From NCBI RefSeq assembly GCF_003852525.1, contig NZ_QAJL01000001.1, forward strand, positions 730,983-794,982: 64,000 bases of DNA. The letters run 5' to 3'. This document shows, in pieces, positions 26,940 to 36,934 of this stretch (within the stretch, counting starts at the first letter, position 1; every line of letters starts with the position of its first letter). The notes beneath the pieces were generated by a model. That model did not search any database, had not been told where the DNA came from, and saw nothing but the letters and a program-made list of their open reading frames with translations. Both the position numbers and the translations under genes were made by a program. The DNA is from Pedobacter sp. KBW06 (GTDB taxonomy: Bacteria; Bacteroidota; Bacteroidia; Sphingobacteriales; Sphingobacteriaceae).

Positions 26940-28757
26940 TTACCAGCCCGGGTTTGGTACGAGGTTTTTGTTTTTATTCAATTCTCCGGGTAAGATATTC
27001 CAGAGGTAATTTCTGGGTAAGAATACCCTCGTTTCAAATACCGTGCGTTTGGTAAATGCTGCGGTAGTGGTTGCGTTAACATCCATGCCGTAAAAAGGGC
27101 CTCCGTCTGTTTGTTCTGCAATCTTCCATCTCCGCACATCAAAATAGCGGTGACATTCAAAAGCAAGCTCAACCCTTCTTTCTCTGTGGATAGCTATTCT
27201 CCATGTGTCTTGATCTGCCGGTTCCGGAACAAAGCCAGCTCCTGTTCCATATTGAGGGATACCGGCCCGCTCTCTGATCATATTGATGTATTTTTTTATG
27301 TCGGGGTTACCAGGACTGTATTCATTTAAAGCCTCCGCATAATTCAAATAGATCTCGCCCAAACGAAATAAGACTTCTGCACGATCGGCAACGATGCTAT
27401 TACTTCCCATTCTTGAATTGGGGTTCACATGTTTCCTTACGCAATAGCCCGTGCGCGACCAGTTACGACCATTATACTGCCCGCTATTGCCACCGTTATA
27501 CATCTGAATGGTAATCGGCGCCGGGCCTGTTCCACCAATATTATTGCTGGAATTATTGATCCACTTACTCAGGTTAAATGTAATGGCACTATAAAAACGT
27601 GGCTCACGACCTACATACATATTAGATGTTCCTGCAGCATATTGCGCGGTAGCGGTATTCGTAAAACCAATTTCAGTATACTGTGAATTTGGATCATCCT
27701 TAGGCAAACCGTTTGCCATAAAATAAGCGTCTACGGCAGTTTGTGTCGGGCCCCATGACGACCAGCCCCCGAGGATATACGGCGTACCGTTTTGATCGTA
27801 AGAGCCCAATTTATCGGTGGTATAGCGGCTCAATATCACTTCTGAATTCCAGGCCTTTATAAAAATACCTTTTAGCGACTCATATACTTTCAGTGCACCT
27901 GTTACCGCATCAACTTCCCGATATAAACTATAGTCAGGATTATCTATAAGTGCCTTTGCAGCTTCTGCAGCACGCTTCCATTTAGTAACATCAACAGTCT
28001 GGCTGATCAACACCTTCCCATCGGGATTTTTAAAATTCGCATAAACCGTATTTCCATTAAACATGGGGCTTGCTGCATACAAAAGTGTTCTGGATTTAAT
28101 GGCCAAAGCCATTCCGCGTTTCATGCGCCCGAAATCGGTCACGCTTCCCCTGCCTGGAGGCAGATCGGGCATCGCTTTATCCAATTCTGCTACAATGTAA
28201 TTTACACATTCATCATAACTGCTTCTCGGAAGACTAAAAGTACTGATGTCTGCATCAGGTGAAATCACAGTTTCAGGAAGTATAATAAAAGGGCCATACT
28301 GGGCCAGGATGCCTGAGTAAAAATAGGCACGCAATACCCTTGCTTCAGCAATGTATTGCGACATCAGTCCTGCTTCAATCTCCGGATTTTCAGGAAGGCG
28401 CTGCATAAAATACGATGCCCGGCGGATCCCCTGATAATAATGAACCCAGAAGTTAAAATTATCACGGTTTTTATCCCAGTTGCCGGTATTCATCGCAAAG
28501 GTGGGATAATCATTATAGGTCACATCAATTTCGTCAGAAAGGCCTTCCCATGGACTACTGTCGCCATTCCATTCTGAATTGGATCTGATGTAATCATATA
28601 CACCTGCAAGGTATTTTTCAGACTCTGATCTTTTCTTAAAAACATCATCAATCGTTTGCCTGTCGTCAGGCACCTGATCAAGGAATTTTTTACAGCCACT
28701 TAACGAACTTATAACTGCAATAACCAATACAGTTTTAAAAAATATGTTTCTTTTCAT
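26940..28757 (-). CDS. susD: SusD/RagB-family glycan-binding lipoprotein
   Basis: A 605-residue lipoprotein (lipobox SLSGCKKFLDQVPDD). ARVLRAYFYSGILAQYGPF, YNYAEAL-type helices (LGEIYLNYAEALNEY) and IHRERRVELAFECHRYFDVRRW are the standard RagB/SusD landmarks with TPR-like helices. It forms the lid of the SusC transporter encoded 17 bp upstream and helps bind glycan at the outer membrane. Confidence 0.96.
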   Translation of the reverse strand: MKRNIFFKTVLVIAVISSLSGCKKFLDQVPDDRQTIDDVFKKRSESEKYLAGVYDYIRSNSEWNGDSSPWEGLSDEIDVTYNDYPTFAMNTGNWDKNRDNFNFWVHYYQGIRRASYFMQRLPENPEIEAGLMSQYIAEARVLRAYFYSGILAQYGPFIILPETVISPDADISTFSLPRSSYDECVNYIVAELDKAMPDLPPGRGSVTDFGRMKRGMALAIKSRTLLYAASPMFNGNTVYANFKNPDGKVLISQTVDVTKWKRAAEAAKALIDNPDYSLYREVDAVTGALKVYESLKGIFIKAWNSEVILSRYTTDKLGSYDQNGTPYILGGWSSWGPTQTAVDAYFMANGLPKDDPNSQYTEIGFTNTATAQYAAGTSNMYVGREPRFYSAITFNLSKWINNSSNNIGGTGPAPITIQMYNGGNSGQYNGRNWSRTGYCVRKHVNPNSRMGSNSIVADRAEVLFRLGEIYLNYAEALNEYSPGNPDIKKYINMIRERAGIPQYGTGAGFVPEPADQDTWRIAIHRERRVELAFECHRYFDVRRWKIAEQTDGGPFYGMDVNATTTAAFTKRTVFETRVFLPRNYLWNILPGELNKNKNLVPNPGW

Positions 28758-28774
28758 GTCAAAAATTGTTAAGG

Positions 28775-31700
28775 TTAAAAAGTAGCGCTAAGGCCTAAAC
28801 TAAAGGTTCGGATATTGGGATACCTTGTACCGGATCCTCCGCCCATTTCCGGATCCCAGAACTTAAAAGGGCTAATTGTAAACAGGTTATAGCCGATAAA
28901 ATAAAGCCTCAGCTTCTGTAAACCTGCAAACCTGATCGCTTCCTTTTTAAAGGTATATCCAAAATCTAAAGTCTTAAGCCTTAAAAAGCGACCGTTTTGC
29001 AAGAATTTAGTGCTTGTAGCATAATTTTGATTGATATCTGAACCATAACTAAGTCTCGGATAAAATGCATTTTGATTCGGATTTTCCGGGGTCCACCTAT
29101 CCAGGATATTTGAATACAGACTTCCCCTGGCATCGCCATTTCTAAACGGCATAAACTCATTTGAAAAGTAAAAATCTACAGATGCTGCACCCTGGAAAAA
29201 TGCGCCCAAAGAGAAACCCTTGTAACCTAATGTAGTTCCAAAACCATATAGTATTTGAGGAACCTGGTCTTTTCCGATGAAGGTCTGGTCATCAACATTA
29301 ATAATTCCATCACCATTCAAATCCTTGAATTTCAGGTCACCAGCCTGAACAATACCTGCGGTCCTCGGCACAGATGGATCGTCAATTTCTGCCTGGGTAT
29401 AAAAACCCTGAGCGATATAACCAATTCTGTTGTATACCGACTGTCCTCTGGATTCCTGCCATGGATAAGCAGGGATAGGGCTATCGTCTTCTATTACTTT
29501 ATTTTTATTGTAGGTAAAAGTGCCCTGGAAAGAAACAGCTACTTCTCCGAACCTTTTATCGTAATTTCCGGTAAAATCTATCCCTTTAGCTTCTGTAACC
29601 CCTAAATTACCCTGCAAATTTTTCCTGATCCCCAAAAAGCCCGGTACTACTCCACGAGATCTGAATATATTTTCGCGCTTACGTGTAAATACATCGATCT
29701 GCAATCCTAAGGCATTGTTCAGCGTTTTGAGTTCCAAACCAAGGTTCAGGTCCTTTTCAGTTTCCCAGGTAGCATCAACGGCATAATCGGCAATATCAAT
29801 TCCCTGAACGGCATTAATACTGGCCCTGTTTTCTCCGAAAACGTAGGCATTACCCGTGTTTTCTACAGTCCCTATATAAGAAAATCGCCGACCGCCAATA
29901 CTGCTGCTACCTACAATACCGTAGGATCCTCTTAATTTTAGCAATTGAAATACATTAGCTGCCTTTCCGTAAAACGATTCATTGGAAATCACCCAGCCCA
30001 GAGCATAAGATGGGAAAAATCCATACCGTTTTGATGGTGCAAAATTCTCCGCACCGTTATAGCCAAAGGTAAGTTCAGCCAGGTAACGGTCTTTATAAGA
30101 ATAGGTAAACCTACCCACACCACCCAAACTTCTGTAAGGGATCGACCCGATCAGGTTATCTGCAGTTGCGCTTACCTTATCACTTTGATTGTATAAAAGC
30201 ATTCCACCAACCCTGTGATCACCAAAGTTCTGATTGTATTTAATGGCGCCTTCTAAGTAAAATTGCCTGCTGCCACCATTACTCCTGCCAAAAGAAAGGT
30301 AATCCTGTCCCTGCCCGATAGTGGTATAGACCAGTTCCCCTTTTTCATCTCTTTTTGTTGCAAAATAGGTAGTGGGTGTTTTGATCCGGTTGAGTGAATT
30401 GGAGTTTGTGGCATCAAAAGAATAAAGGACATGGGCAGATAATCCTTTTAAAATACCACTCATATCCTGGTTCACCCGAACATCAGACATGATCTGATTT
30501 TCATAAGTAGTGGAATACCCCCTGTTCGTTAGCAAGCCATAAGAGCTGTTTAGCCCGCCTCCGGTCGACAAAAATGGCTCCTTATTATCTGGATACATCA
30601 CCGGATACAGTACAGGATAGGTCCTTAAAGAATTCTCAAATATTTCACTTGCTGATTTACCAGGGTAGTTACCATTGGAGATCCAGCCCTTGATACCTAA
30701 ATCTATTGTTGTGGTTGGCGTTGCTTTTAACGTTAATGCAGAACTGAAGTTTACGCGTGAAAATTTAATGGCAGAATTGTATTGCTGCAACGCATCTGTT
30801 TTAAACAGACCAGTTTCATCGTAGTACCCTGCAGACACATAAAATGTGGATTTTTCACCGCCGCCCCGAATACTCAAATTCGCCTTTTTATTCTTTCCGA
30901 AATCGTTAAATATTTCGTCAAACCAGTTCACATTTGGATACAGATAAGGATCTTCCCGGCTCAATGTTTTACTGATCTGTTCCTGTGTATACCTTGGTGC
31001 CCCACCTCGGGTTAACCTCGCTTCATTAGCCATTTGCATATAGGTGACCCCATCAGCAGTTTCCGGAACCCTGGTAAAATTGGTCAGCCCCTGATAATAA
31101 TCCAGGTTAATTTCTGTTCTTCCTGCTTTACCTCTTTTGGTATTGACAATCACCACTCCATTGGCCCCCCTTACCCCATAAACTGAAGTAGAAGAAGCAT
31201 CTTTTAAAATAGAAAAGCTCTCAATATCATTCGGATCTATATTGCTAAAAGAACGTTCAACACCATCAACCAAAATCAAAGGGGCGTTATTTCCAAGAGA
31301 GATCACTCCTCTGATCCAAAGATCAGCGCCATCTCTTCCCGGCTCACCGCTCCTTTGTACGCCTACCAGTCCGGATACCCTGCCGGCCAGTACTGTAGAA
31401 ATATTGGCAACAGGTTGTTTAAGGTCGTCCACATTTAAAGTGGATTGCGCACCAAGGGTCTCTATTTTTCGCTGCTTTTGTCCGTAGGCAACAACAACAA
31501 CGTCCTCCAGCTTATTGTCTGCAGGCTTTAAATTAACTTGTATACTTTTTCTTCCCTGAACCGGGATTTCCTGCATTTCATATCCAATATAAGAAAACAC
31601 AAGTATCCCATCTTCGGGCACTTTCATTGTAAAATCGCCTTCAGGAGAAGTAGCAACAGTAATTGCTGTACCTTTCAGTTTTACAGAAACACCGGGTATT

Positions 31701-32137
31701 GGTTTACTATTTTCGTCCAAAACTTTTCCAGTAACGGTGATGTCGGCCTTTTTAGGAACCGGAACTATCTGCTCAGTTCTTTTCCTCACCACTACCGTAT
31801 TGTGGTTGATTAAATAAGTAAAAGGCTGGTTCTTAAAACATTTCTCCAGGACACTTAGAAACGGCTCATTCACAGCAGAAAGGGTGATGGGGTTCGCCTT
31901 GCTGATCATATCGTCTTCATAATAAAAGTTATATTTACTCTGTTCTCGAAGCGATTTAAATACCTTTTCTATATTGGCATTTTTCACCTTCAGGTTAATG
32001 GTCTGTGCGTATGTTGTTGCGTTAACCTGGATGATTGCTGTAAGGAGTATGATGATCGTAAATTTCATTCGGAGTAGAAATATTGATCCCATGCGGGGTG
32101 ATGCCCACCATGGTAGGTCGTTAAAAATTTTGTACAT
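28775..32137 (-). CDS. susC: SusC/RagA TonB-linked outer-membrane transporter
   Basis: The frame opens at 32296 but overlaps the FecR gene end at 32265. The ATG at 32135-32137 gives the short extension MYKIFNDLPWW before the signal sequence. The 1120-residue protein has an STN domain (INLKVKNANIEKVFKSLREQ), a carboxypeptidase-like domain (GKVLDENSKPIPGVSVKLKG), and the SusC plug signatures VVVAYGQ, PLILVDGVER and SIYGVRGANGVVIVNTKRG (here with SVYG). The barrel ends in a terminal Phe. The STN domain fits control by the FecI/FecR pair upstream. Confidence 0.96.
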   Translation of the reverse strand: MYKIFNDLPWWASPRMGSIFLLRMKFTIIILLTAIIQVNATTYAQTINLKVKNANIEKVFKSLREQSKYNFYYEDDMISKANPITLSAVNEPFLSVLEKCFKNQPFTYLINHNTVVVRKRTEQIVPVPKKADITVTGKVLDENSKPIPGVSVKLKGTAITVATSPEGDFTMKVPEDGILVFSYIGYEMQEIPVQGRKSIQVNLKPADNKLEDVVVVAYGQKQRKIETLGAQSTLNVDDLKQPVANISTVLAGRVSGLVGVQRSGEPGRDGADLWIRGVISLGNNAPLILVDGVERSFSNIDPNDIESFSILKDASSTSVYGVRGANGVVIVNTKRGKAGRTEINLDYYQGLTNFTRVPETADGVTYMQMANEARLTRGGAPRYTQEQISKTLSREDPYLYPNVNWFDEIFNDFGKNKKANLSIRGGGEKSTFYVSAGYYDETGLFKTDALQQYNSAIKFSRVNFSSALTLKATPTTTIDLGIKGWISNGNYPGKSASEIFENSLRTYPVLYPVMYPDNKEPFLSTGGGLNSSYGLLTNRGYSTTYENQIMSDVRVNQDMSGILKGLSAHVLYSFDATNSNSLNRIKTPTTYFATKRDEKGELVYTTIGQGQDYLSFGRSNGGSRQFYLEGAIKYNQNFGDHRVGGMLLYNQSDKVSATADNLIGSIPYRSLGGVGRFTYSYKDRYLAELTFGYNGAENFAPSKRYGFFPSYALGWVISNESFYGKAANVFQLLKLRGSYGIVGSSSIGGRRFSYIGTVENTGNAYVFGENRASINAVQGIDIADYAVDATWETEKDLNLGLELKTLNNALGLQIDVFTRKRENIFRSRGVVPGFLGIRKNLQGNLGVTEAKGIDFTGNYDKRFGEVAVSFQGTFTYNKNKVIEDDSPIPAYPWQESRGQSVYNRIGYIAQGFYTQAEIDDPSVPRTAGIVQAGDLKFKDLNGDGIINVDDQTFIGKDQVPQILYGFGTTLGYKGFSLGAFFQGAASVDFYFSNEFMPFRNGDARGSLYSNILDRWTPENPNQNAFYPRLSYGSDINQNYATSTKFLQNGRFLRLKTLDFGYTFKKEAIRFAGLQKLRLYFIGYNLFTISPFKFWDPEMGGGSGTRYPNIRTFSLGLSATF

Positions 32138-32264
32138 TTGGTTAGTAAGTGAAATTAAAACTTTTGAAACGGTTTGGTTTTCTTGCCAAGGTTTTGCAGA
32201 CCTTAACTGATCCGGAGCGGTGCAAACGCTTCCGGGTCTTTTCTTGCGGTTATGTATGTAAAGT

Positions 32265-33383
32265 TTAAGGCATAACGATGATCCTCCTTCCTTCAATTTT
32301 AAACTGAATACTTCCGGTAAGCTGCATCGTTTTTAAAACTTCCGTTACGTCTTCAAACTTTGAGATATTGCCACTGTATTTTTTACCTTTCAGGTCTCCG
32401 CGATATTCTACTACGATATCATACCACCTGGATATTTTATTCATAATTGAGAAAATATCTTCCTGTTCAAACATGAACAAGCCATTTTTCCAGGCAATGG
32501 ACTCCTGTATATCCACATCTTTACGTACATTGATTACCGCAGATCCGGCATTACTGACGGCCTGTTGGCCCGGTGTGAGTAAAGCCTGCGCTGAACCCTT
32601 GCTTACCCTTACACTGCCTTCAAGTAAAGTAGTCTTGGTAAAAGCATCGTCCTTGTAAGCATTTACATTAAAATGTGTGCCCAATACCATAATTTCCTGC
32701 TGTTCAGCTTTTACCTTAAATGGCTTTTTTCTATCTCTGGCTACTTCGAAATAAGCCTCACCACTTAACTCAACCTGCCTTTCGTTTCCAGCAAATACAA
32801 CAGGAAACCGAAGTTTAGACGCGGCGTTCAACCAAACTTTGGTTCCATCAGGTAGTGTTACTTCGTATTGCCCTCCTTTCGGGGTAATTATGGTATTATA
32901 AGCATCGGCAACTTTAGCATTTTTATCGCTGACATATACGAGCTTACCTTCTGCAGATTTATTAATTTTAACACCAAACTGGTTAATTCCATCTATCGGA
33001 GTGGCAGCATCCAATACAACAGTTGAACCATCCGCAAGGGTTAGGGTAGCTTTATTTGTCCCGGGAACGATTTTGCCTAATTCAATCGGATTTACCAAAT
33101 TTCTAACTGGTTCCCGATAATTGAAATAATAAAACACGGCTGTTAATGTGATCAAGACCACAGCAGCAGCAGCAGCCATTTGGAAATATCCACCTATCCG
33201 TCTTCTTTTCCGGGGGAGTTCTTGTTTGATCAATTCCAGATCTGAAATTAATTCCTGCTCAGAAAGGTCAAGTGAAGGTGTATCCCAGGTTAAATACCAG
33301 GTTTCTACAAGTGACCGCTCTTGTTCAGTGCAATCGCCACTTTTATACCGCTCTAATAAATCTTTTATATCTGGTTTATGCAT
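32265..33383 (-). CDS. FecR-family anti-sigma factor of the glycan locus
   Basis: The frame opens at a GTG at 33416, but ATG 33381-33383 gives MHKPDIKDLLERYKSG, a better FecR opening. One membrane segment (AAAAAVVLITLTAVFYYFNY, about 75-94) is followed by a FecR domain with TPKGGQYEVTLPDGTKVWLN and GEAYFEVARDRKKPFKV. It ends with the domain that contacts the SusC STN region. It lies 120 bp after the sigma gene. Confidence 0.94.
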   Translation of the reverse strand: MHKPDIKDLLERYKSGDCTEQERSLVETWYLTWDTPSLDLSEQELISDLELIKQELPRKRRRIGGYFQMAAAAAVVLITLTAVFYYFNYREPVRNLVNPIELGKIVPGTNKATLTLADGSTVVLDAATPIDGINQFGVKINKSAEGKLVYVSDKNAKVADAYNTIITPKGGQYEVTLPDGTKVWLNAASKLRFPVVFAGNERQVELSGEAYFEVARDRKKPFKVKAEQQEIMVLGTHFNVNAYKDDAFTKTTLLEGSVRVSKGSAQALLTPGQQAVSNAGSAVINVRKDVDIQESIAWKNGLFMFEQEDIFSIMNKISRWYDIVVEYRGDLKGKKYSGNISKFEDVTEVLKTMQLTGSIQFKIEGRRIIVMP

Positions 33384-33451
33384 ATGCCTAAAAGACTTTT
33401 TGTCTTTATTTAACACATAGACGATTAACTCAGGGGTATAGAGTAGATAAA

Positions 33452-33481
33452 ATTGAAAATACTTTTTAAAATATTTTCAAT
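33452..33481. other. 10-bp AT-rich stem-loop between sigma and FecR genes
   Basis: ATTGAAAATA and TATTTTCAAT pair perfectly around a 10-nt loop in the gap between the ECF sigma gene and fecR. It could attenuate transcription so that sigma and anti-sigma are made in different amounts. The stem is AT-only apart from one pair, so it is weak. Confidence 0.3.
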
Positions 33482-33503
33482 CCTAAATCAATTTAGCTTT
33501 TTG

Positions 33504-34073
33504 CTATAAAAAAAAGAAAACAAGTAGTTTATCTAATTTAGGTCTTAACACTTTTAATGCGTTGTTGATTTGTTTACGCACGGTAAGTTCAGAGATTTCA
33601 AGTGCATTGGAGATTTCCTTATGACTGCGACACTCAGTTCTACTTAGGTTAAATACCAATCGCATTTTTTCAGGCAGTGCTTCTATTTCTTTCTCAATCA
33701 ACAGGGTTAGCTCCTTTTGACGGATCGAATGATCAGTAATATTGGTTCCGTTATTTAAAAAGCTGTCAAAAGAGTTGATATAGCTGGCCTGAAGTTTATT
33801 GTGTTTTACCAGGTCTAAAACACGATTTCTTACCGCTCTGTATAAATAAAATGAAAGTTCTGTTTTTAGCGTGATCTGATCCCGTTTGTGCCACAAAACA
33901 GTAAATAATTCGTGGATCAAATCCCTGGCTTCTTCCCTATTCCTAATTCTTTTATAAGCATGAATATAAAGAAGCCCGCTGTATCGGTCATAAATCTCGG
34001 TAAATGCCTTATGATCATCGTTGCATAGCAAAGTGAACAGCTCAGCGTCTGTAAGAGATTGATATCCCGGCAT
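33504..34073 (-). CDS. ECF sigma-70 factor of the glycan locus
   Basis: A 189-residue FecI-like sigma factor. Region 2 shows FTEIYDRYSGLLYIHAYKRI and ARDLIHELFTVLWHKRDQI. Region 4 shows LPEKMRLVFNLSRTECRSH and ISNALEISELTVRKQI. It heads the regulator pair for the SusCD locus and is separate in sequence from the sigma factor at 14128-14727, so the two loci are likely controlled independently. Confidence 0.95.
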   Translation of the reverse strand: MPGYQSLTDAELFTLLCNDDHKAFTEIYDRYSGLLYIHAYKRIRNREEARDLIHELFTVLWHKRDQITLKTELSFYLYRAVRNRVLDLVKHNKLQASYINSFDSFLNNGTNITDHSIRQKELTLLIEKEIEALPEKMRLVFNLSRTECRSHKEISNALEISELTVRKQINNALKVLRPKLDKLLVFFFL

Positions 34074-34203
34074 ATTTGGTTTGTTGTTTAAACGAATATA
34101 TTATAAATTTCATGAAACTACAATCTGATTTGAGAATATACAAGTAATCCAATTTAGTGTTAGTGACCACTCAAATAATTTTTACCTAGTTCATTATATC
34201 AAT

Positions 34204-34377
34204 AAGGGAATAACGGCGAAAGCTTTATCGAAGGAGTCAAAGCAATTAGAGGAAAATCTGCTGATTACCCGGACGGTGGACAATACAAAACCTGTCACGG
34301 TAAGTTATGCCCTTACTGACCATGCTATTGAAACACAGCCTGTGATTAATGCGTTGATTGAATTTGGCCTGAAGCGA
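34204..34377 (+). pseudogene. 5'-truncated HxlR regulator remnant
   Basis: From AAGGGAATAA at 34204 to about 34375 the sequence repeats codons of the intact HxlR gene from about 19370 to 19545. The frame is still open (KGITAKALSKESKQLEEN, LLITRTVDNTKPVTVSYALT) with scattered substitutions. The N-terminal half and the natural 3' end are missing. The break at 34376 runs straight into the C-terminus of the convergent AraC gene. Confidence 0.85.
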
Positions 34378-35152
34378 TTTCACCTGGCGATGTTCCAAAC
34401 TCCTTTTTAAAAACAAAATAAAAATGAGACAAATCTTCAAATCCTAAATCAACATAGATATCAGCTGGTTTTTGTTTTTTTTCTTCGATAAGGAAACGGG
34501 CTTCCTGCAAACGTCGCTTAATCAACCAACGGCCCGGAGTTTCATCGAAGATGATTTTGAAATCTCTTTTAAATGCCGACAAACTGCGGCCTGTGAGGAA
34601 TGCAAAACGTTCCATACCTACGTTAAACTTGTAATTCTGGTGCATAAATTTTTCTAAATCCATGCGTCCCGGAATACCAAAATCAAAGAGAACGTCTGAT
34701 AATTCCGGTTGCAGTTGCAATAAAACAAGTAGTAATTCTTCTCTTTTTATATCCGAAAAAGCAGGACTTATTTCTCCTGAATTGTTGTAATATGGCTGTA
34801 ATGACAATAAAAAAGACGCTATTAACTCGTCTTTTTTGATTTTAATAAATACATCTTTTGACCTGAAATTTTCAAACAATATCGTATGCTTCTTTTGAAA
34901 ATTGTTCAAAAACGTTTTGTCGAAAATAAAAACGACTTTTTCAAACTCATCATTTTCTTTTAGCTTGTTATAACGGGCCAAGCGATTTTTTCGGACAATA
35001 CAACATTCGCCAGATTTTAAAGCATAATGCTTGTTTCCATCATAACCGTTCATTGTGCCTTTTATCAGGAATAAAAAGAAATGTTCAGCTACGAACTGTT
35101 CCGGCGAAATAACCGGGCCGATATAACAGGACTTTATTTCAGTTATTTTCAT
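34346..35152 (-). CDS. AraC-family regulator with a recombined 3' end
   Basis: A 268-residue regulator with an N-terminal cupin-like domain and two C-terminal HTH motifs (RFAFLTGRSLSAFKRDFKII and PADIYVDLGFEDLSHFYFVF, about 190-250). The usual end of this family is close to FKKEFGTSPGEYR. Here the frame runs through SPGE and then IASGQIQSTH, and those last codons lie inside the antisense of the HxlR remnant. The natural C-terminus was therefore replaced by recombination, though both HTHs are intact. It is the last gene of the redox operon, 6 bp after the hydrolase stop. Confidence 0.9.
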   Translation of the reverse strand: MKITEIKSCYIGPVISPEQFVAEHFFLFLIKGTMNGYDGNKHYALKSGECCIVRKNRLARYNKLKENDEFEKVVFIFDKTFLNNFQKKHTILFENFRSKDVFIKIKKDELIASFLLSLQPYYNNSGEISPAFSDIKREELLLVLLQLQPELSDVLFDFGIPGRMDLEKFMHQNYKFNVGMERFAFLTGRSLSAFKRDFKIIFDETPGRWLIKRRLQEARFLIEEKKQKPADIYVDLGFEDLSHFYFVFKKEFGTSPGEIASGQIQSTH

Positions 35153-35158
35153 TTTCTA

Positions 35159-36289
35159 TTATTTTACCTCTTCCCACCATTGTTTAAACACTTGTAAACT
35201 GTCGTTCAACAGTACTTTTTCGCCAATCATTGGTGTAGCTAATTTATAGGGTTTTCCTGCAGCCAATTTTGTCATTTGTTCCAATGGTTCTTTCCAGGAA
35301 TGTCTTGCTAAAGTAAATTTGGAATGATGTACCGGCAGTAGTTTTTTTGCTTTTAACTCGAGCATTGCCTGTACCACTTGTTCCGGCAGTTCGTGTACCG
35401 ATTGCCAGGCTTTGTTATACTGTCCGCATTCCATAATCGCCCAATCAATAGATGGATATTTTGCAGCAATGGTTTTAAACCGGTCGCTATACCCCCCGTC
35501 TCCGCTATAATAAATATTCATTGCTGGCGACTGGATGTAAAACGAAAGCCATAGTGCCTTATCGGCAGAAAAACCACGCCCGCCACCGTGGTGTGTATTT
35601 TCGGCGATGATATTAAAACCTGGTTTTACAGATACCACATCACCCCAATCTTTTTCCAGGATCTGGTTACCTGTATAGCCCCAACGCTCGTAGTGTGCAC
35701 CTGCACCCAATCCGCATATCACAAATTTCACTTTCGGCTGTAGTGCTTTTACGGTTTCATAATCCAGGTGGTCGTAATGATCGTGTGAGAGCAGCATATA
35801 ATCAATTTCGGGCATATCGCCCACGGTATAAATATCACTGCCCTTGTATGCTTTTACGCCCCAGGGTGTTGGCGATGCCTTGCCGCTGAAAATGGGGTCT
35901 ACCAATATTTTTATGCCATCCACCTGCAAGAAGAAAGAGGAATGCCCGAACCAGACCAGCACATTGCTGTCGGCAGGAAGCGATTTCAGATCTGTTTTTA
36001 CAGAAGGCAGCGTCCCTGTAGGTTCGGTGTTGGGATAGGTTTTGGCCAATGAGTTCCAGATTTCTCCTATAAAGCTGTATCCTTCGCTGATGGTAGGTTT
36101 CTCTACAAGATTGTGGAATTTGCCATCTTTAAAATGTTTGGATTGTTGTATCAGTTCCAGTCTTTTGCCTTCGGGCAATGCGCCAAACTGTGGCTGTTTC
36201 ATGTAAAAATAGGTGGCAACAACAAGGATTAGTATCAGAGAGAGGAAAAATATCATTATTCGTTTGAGTATTTTTTTAGATCGTTTCAT
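35159..36289 (-). CDS. Metallo-beta-lactamase-fold hydrolase (NAPE-PLD/UlaG-like)
   Basis: A 376-residue protein with one N-terminal membrane segment (IMIFFLSLILILVVATYFY). The zinc motif HDHYDHLD is near residue 170, with further metal ligands expected in NTHHGGGRGFS and PVHHSKFTLA. WFGHSSFFLQVDG is typical of the RomA/NAPE-PLD-like branch. The enzyme probably acts at the membrane; the substrate is unknown. Its ATG overlaps the preceding stop by 4 bp. Confidence 0.9.
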   Translation of the reverse strand: MKRSKKILKRIMIFFLSLILILVVATYFYMKQPQFGALPEGKRLELIQQSKHFKDGKFHNLVEKPTISEGYSFIGEIWNSLAKTYPNTEPTGTLPSVKTDLKSLPADSNVLVWFGHSSFFLQVDGIKILVDPIFSGKASPTPWGVKAYKGSDIYTVGDMPEIDYMLLSHDHYDHLDYETVKALQPKVKFVICGLGAGAHYERWGYTGNQILEKDWGDVVSVKPGFNIIAENTHHGGGRGFSADKALWLSFYIQSPAMNIYYSGDGGYSDRFKTIAAKYPSIDWAIMECGQYNKAWQSVHELPEQVVQAMLELKAKKLLPVHHSKFTLARHSWKEPLEQMTKLAAGKPYKLATPMIGEKVLLNDSLQVFKQWWEEVK

Positions 36290-36930
36290 TTGGCCAACTT
36301 TAAAATATCATCTACTTCCAGGATTTGTGTCGGATACCCTTCTACGACTACATTGATCATTGCACGGCCAACTTCCGAAAGTCTTAAGGTTTTTGCTGAA
36401 ATAAAAGGTGCAATTAAAGGGCCCATTATTTTATAGATGGTCTTTACATTTTTCTGACCCCTGCTGCCTTTCATAATCGCAGGGCGAAAATTGTATTGAT
36501 TTTTAAAAGGTAATTTCATTAATGCATTTTCGGTTCGTCCTTTTACTCTTGCCCACATTACCTTTCCTTTTTCCGTACTGTCTGTCCGGTTTCCGGAAAC
36601 GTAAATAAAAGTCATTTCAGGATTTATTTCAGCAAGTGCTGCGGCAAATGGTACTACAAAATCGTAGGTCTTTCTGGTGAAACTATCTTCATTTTCGCCA
36701 ACTGAACTTATCCCCGCGCAAAAAAAACATGCGTCGTATTTTTTTAACAGGTCTGTATGGTTCCCGATTTCCGAAAAATCTTGTACAATAAGCTGTTTCA
36801 GTTTTGGATGCACTAAACTGAAACTTTTTCTACCGATACTTAATACTTCGCTTACTGCCGGGTTTTCCAGGCACTCTAATAATACGCCTTCGCCTACCAT
36901 TCCGGTGGCGCCTGTTATGATTGTTTTCAT
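36286..36930 (-). CDS. NAD(P)-binding Rossmann protein (atypical SDR)
   Basis: A 214-residue protein with the dinucleotide motif TGATGMVGEGVLLECL at the N-terminus, and the FIYVSGN region where the SDR Ser/Tyr would be. It resembles HTATIP2-like atypical SDRs used as nucleotide-sugar epimerase relatives in annotations. It starts 4 bp after the aldehyde reductase stop and overlaps the next gene by ATGA, so it is the second gene of the operon. Confidence 0.88.
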   Translation of the reverse strand: MKTIITGATGMVGEGVLLECLENPAVSEVLSIGRKSFSLVHPKLKQLIVQDFSEIGNHTDLLKKYDACFFCAGISSVGENEDSFTRKTYDFVVPFAAALAEINPEMTFIYVSGNRTDSTEKGKVMWARVKGRTENALMKLPFKNQYNFRPAIMKGSRGQKNVKTIYKIMGPLIAPFISAKTLRLSEVGRAMINVVVEGYPTQILEVDDILKLAK

Positions 36931-36934
36931 CTGT

